Shown: one piece after another, positions 5,849 through 7,673 of the stretch
Numbering within the stretch: position 1 is the stretch's first letter
How the letters are laid out: every line of letters starts with the position of its first letter
Assembly (NCBI GenBank): GCA_038729325.1
Contig: JAVYSG010000057.1
Location: forward strand, 1 to 7,673
Reading direction: 5' to 3'
Length of the DNA stretch: 7,673 nucleotides
Source: UBA509 sp038729325
Lineage (GTDB): Archaea > Thermoplasmatota > Thermoplasmata > Thermoplasmatales > Thermoplasmataceae
Translations under genes and position numbers: made by a program
Notes under the pieces: model-generated
Databases searched by the model: none
Told to the model about the DNA's origin: nothing
What the model saw: only the letters and a program-made list of their open reading frames with translations

Positions 5849-7036
5849 ATGGCAAAAATTGAAAAAAAGGCAGGAAAAACAAGAATAATACTATTCACAG
5901 GAAAAGGAGGTGTTGGAAAGACCAGTGTAGCAGCATCCACAGCGATACTTCTGGCCTCCAGAGGCAAGAAAACCCTCATAATATCAACAGATCCTGCACA
6001 CAGTCTGTCTGATGCCTTTGGAGTGCAGATAGGGGCCGCTGTTACGGAGATCGCACATAACCTCCATGCCCAGGAGATCAGTGTAATAGAGGCAATAAAT
6101 GATCACTGGGAAAATCTTAAGGGCTACCTGACTGGACTCTTCAGTTCGCAGGGCCTTGATCCAATTTCTTCCGAAGAGATCGCAACCTTACCCGGATTTG
6201 ATGAGGCTTCAGAGCTTCTTTATGTCAATGACTACATGAAGGAGGGGAAATATGATGTCATTGTCATGGACAGTGCACCGACAGGAGAATCACTTAAGCT
6301 TCTATCATTTCCAGAAGCCATGTCCTGGTATATGGAAAAGCTCTTTCCCATAAGCAGAACGACTGCGAGGATTGTCAGGCCAATAATGAAGCCTTTCTCA
6401 AGCATACCACTCCCTGACGATTCCATCTTCAAGAGCATGGAGGGACTTTATGAGAGCCTCAGGGAGGTAAGAGGAATACTCACAAACGAAAGCATAACAT
6501 CAATCAGGCTTGTGTGCACTCCCGACAGGATGTCCATGAACGAGACAAGAAGAGCATACACATATCTTCTTCTTTACGGCTATCCAGTCGATGCCGTCAT
6601 AGTCAACAAGATCTTCAGATCGAACACTGGCGACTTCTTCCAGAACTGGAGAAAGTCACAGGAGGAGATTATGGCAGAAATTGATGATTCATTCCAGGAT
6701 CTCCACATTTTCAGGCTATTTCTGTCGAAGGATGAACCAACGGGGATGGAACGTCTCTCTGCAATGGGAAATGACCTTTATGGAGACCTGGATCCACTTG
6801 AGATTTTTGCACACAGCATCCCCATAAGCTATGACAAGCATGATAATTTCGTTACCGCTCGCATCAGACTTCCATTTGCCACAAAGGAGCGGATGAATCT
6901 CTACAACAAAGGAGGCGAACTTGTCATTGAGCTCGATAACTGGAGAAGGGTCTTCTACCTTCCTCAGACACTTGCGAATAAAACTCCGGAAGCGGCAGAG
7001 TTTAATAACGGTTACCTTCTTATAGACCTGAAGTAA
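5849..7036 (+). CDS. ArsA/Get3-family ATPase with C-terminal HSP20-like domain
   Basis: This 395-residue P-loop ATPase has the deviant Walker A GKGGVGKT (18-25), the switch I motif STDPAHSLSDAFG (46-58) and the switch II motif DSAPTGESLKLL (141-152). It also has the adenine-site region with VNK (252-254) and TPDRMSMNETRRA (224-236). There is a single nucleotide-binding domain, as in Get3, not the duplicated form of bacterial ArsA. The only cysteine is Cys223, so neither the arsenite cysteine triad nor the Get3 zinc CxxC is present. A helical, Met-rich middle part (about 155-210) corresponds to the Get3 client-binding region. Residues about 332-395 (VTARIRLPF to YLLIDLK) form the ArsA-HSP20-like beta domain. 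A role in chaperoning membrane or aggregation-prone proteins is more likely than arsenite export, and no ars genes are nearby. The 67-residue gene starts two bases after its stop. Confidence 0.92.
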   Translation: MAKIEKKAGKTRIILFTGKGGVGKTSVAASTAILLASRGKKTLIISTDPAHSLSDAFGVQIGAAVTEIAHNLHAQEISVIEAINDHWENLKGYLTGLFSSQGLDPISSEEIATLPGFDEASELLYVNDYMKEGKYDVIVMDSAPTGESLKLLSFPEAMSWYMEKLFPISRTTARIVRPIMKPFSSIPLPDDSIFKSMEGLYESLREVRGILTNESITSIRLVCTPDRMSMNETRRAYTYLLLYGYPVDAVIVNKIFRSNTGDFFQNWRKSQEEIMAEIDDSFQDLHIFRLFLSKDEPTGMERLSAMGNDLYGDLDPLEIFAHSIPISYDKHDNFVTARIRLPFATKERMNLYNKGGELVIELDNWRRVFYLPQTLANKTPEAAEFNNGYLLIDLK

Positions 7037-7038
7037 AC

Positions 7039-7242
7039 ATGACCACTCAGGAAGATGAATCGAGAGACTTTGTGTTTGAAATAAGGGTCAGAGTTCCCAA
7101 AGGGCTTGTTGACCTGGCTCAAAAGACACTGAAAGATGCCTTGGATGTTGCTGGAGATGTTGCAAAGATTGGCAGGCAGGCCGTCACTGGGAAATCAGGC
7201 GAATCTGAAAAACCGAAAGTGAAAAAAATGGAAATAAAGTGA
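7039..7242 (+). CDS. Small hypothetical protein coupled to the ArsA/Get3 ATPase
   Basis: I do not recognise this 67-residue protein. Its ATG lies two bases after the ATPase stop, without its own Shine-Dalgarno, so translational coupling is likely. The N-terminus is acidic (QEDESRD). A short alternating strand follows (FVFEIRVRVPK, about 12-22), then one amphipathic helix (about 23-46, from GLVDLAQKTLKDALDVAG to RQAV) with Leu/Val/Ile on one side and Lys/Asp on the other. It ends in a basic, probably disordered tail (KPKVKKMEIK). There is no cysteine, signal peptide or membrane segment. Its position suggests a partner or cofactor of the ATPase; this is inference from gene order only. Confidence 0.75.
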   Translation: MTTQEDESRDFVFEIRVRVPKGLVDLAQKTLKDALDVAGDVAKIGRQAVTGKSGESEKPKVKKMEIK

Positions 7243-7301
7243 CGATCGTTGTAGCCATCATCTCTGAAGACTGACTACTGGAGATAATTGAAATGATCGT
7301 C
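7241..7301 (+). other. Possible 3' UTR stem-loop after the ATPase operon
   Basis: GACGATC (7241-7247, beginning inside the TGA stop codon) can pair with GATCGTC (7295-7301). Inside, ATCTC (7260-7264) can pair with GAGAT (7281-7285), giving two nested stems separated by an internal loop. A T-rich stretch (ATTTTATTTT, 7337-7346) lies 35 bases further on and could end transcription. The stems are short and could be chance. Confidence 0.3.
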
Positions 7302-7448
7302 TTACTTGCATTCTGATGATGGGATTATGCTCCAGGATTTTATTTTCGTCAGGTTGATTATCCTGAGGAAAATGTTTGTTCTTACAACTTTTTGATCAGG
7401 AAAGCCTGTGATCTTACGATGTGTATGAATTGCGATCTGTTCGTATTC

Positions 7449-7456
7449 TATAAAAT
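7449..7456 (+). promoter_or_regulatory. Strong TATA box upstream of a 13-codon frame
   Basis: TATAAAAT is centred about 25-26 bases before the ATG at 7478, ideal for a leaderless start. The ATG opens only 13 codons (MRSISGKALPKMI) and stops at 7517-7519. The promoter may therefore drive a short peptide, a small RNA that includes the hairpin at 7531-7564, or a decayed gene. Confidence 0.4.
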
Positions 7457-7530
7457 TATTTCCTTTCAATTAGCACCATGCGATCTATTTCTGGAAAGGC
7501 TCTACCCAAAATGATTTAACATGCATTAGA

Positions 7531-7564
7531 ACCAGGCTAAATGACATTAACATTTTGGCCTGGT
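7531..7564. repeat. Imperfect inverted repeat (hairpin)
   Basis: ACCAGGC (7531-7537) pairs with GCCTGGT (7558-7564). After a small asymmetric internal loop, AAATG (7539-7543) pairs with CATTT (7551-7555), leaving a seven-base loop. With a T-G wobble the stem reaches 13 pairs with one bulge. It is the strongest hairpin in the right-hand intergenic region. No T-run follows it directly, so it does not look like a simple terminator. Confidence 0.5.
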
Positions 7565-7673
7565 GCGGATGAATGTCAACAGACCGGCACTGAGAAAAAA
7601 TGCTCTTCATGACCTTAAATATAGCAGGTGAGAGATTCAAGGCATTTTGGAAAGGCAGAAAAATGGTCAACTG

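Larger units (their letters stand above)
7243..7673. other. Intergenic region without a convincing gene
   Basis: No reading frame here has recognisable protein features. It holds the nested inverted repeat listed separately, a T-rich stretch at 7337-7346, a TATA box at 7449-7456, a 13-codon frame at 7478-7519 and a hairpin at 7531-7564. A second TATA-like TAAATATA lies at 7615-7622. Near the right edge, frames starting at ATG 7600 or ATG 7663 stay open to the window end, so a gene may begin there, but too little is visible to call it. No tRNA, CRISPR or insertion-sequence ends were seen. Confidence 0.55.

Noticed and set aside
5849..7036. Arsenite efflux role for the ArsA-like ATPase
   Set aside because: Single nucleotide-binding domain, only one cysteine (Cys223), and no arsB, arsR, arsC or arsD-like gene in the window.
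7313..7366. Possible C/D box small RNA (CTGATGA at 7313, CTGA at 7363)
   Set aside because: The first base of box C does not fit, no convincing internal D'/C' pair is present, and the terminal stem is only about four pairs.
7431..7490. Short direct repeats TGCGATCT (7431 and 7479) and TGGAAAGGC (7492 and 7648)
   Set aside because: Eight and nine bases long, two copies each and irregularly spaced, within chance for this length; no array or insertion-sequence structure.
7485..7670. 61-codon frame on the minus strand
   Set aside because: No ribosome site, no placed promoter and no recognisable motif; it runs straight through the hairpin at 7531-7564.

Overview
The window looks like a chromosomal stretch from an archaeon, most likely a Thermoplasmata (Thermoplasmatales-like) lineage. 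The archaeal assignment rests on three things seen here. Candidate TATA boxes are centred about 24-27 bases upstream of start codons, as for leaderless archaeal messages. AGGTGA Shine-Dalgarno sites match the archaeal 16S tail. Arginine and isoleucine codons are rich in AGG/AGA and ATA. The lineage is inferred from gene content and overall style and is less certain.

Layout. Bases 1-648 hold the 3' part of a radical SAM protein with a cysteine-rich C-terminus. It converges on a small HxlR-type winged-helix regulator (675-995, minus). That regulator is divergent from an HtrA-type serine protease with one PDZ domain (1071-2054, plus), and the two starts appear to share one central TATA element with mirrored ribosome sites. 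Next come an acetamidase/formamidase-family hydrolase (2091-3020, plus) with a leaderless promoter and a large B12-domain-type radical SAM protein (3017-4603, minus) whose stop codon overlaps that of the hydrolase. A divergent AT-rich region (4604-4771) carries a 22-bp dyad centred on a palindromic TATA box. It leads into a protein with a Cys4 N-terminus and a trypsin-like domain that has lost its catalytic His and Ser (4772-5764, plus). An ArsA/Get3-family ATPase with a C-terminal HSP20-like domain (5849-7036) follows, then a tightly linked 67-residue protein of unknown function (7039-7242). The last 430 bases hold no convincing gene, but do hold two potential hairpins and a good TATA box 25-26 bases before an ATG that opens only 13 codons.

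How the parts may work together. Two themes recur: protein quality control (active HtrA, pseudo-protease, Get3/ArsA ATPase with a chaperone-like tail) and radical SAM chemistry. The pseudo-protease, ATPase and small protein lie on one strand in series; only the last two are close enough to be called an operon with confidence. The most unusual item is the Cys4 pseudo-protease. The best regulatory observations are the shared HxlR/HtrA promoter and the dyad overlapping a TATA box at 4662-4683.
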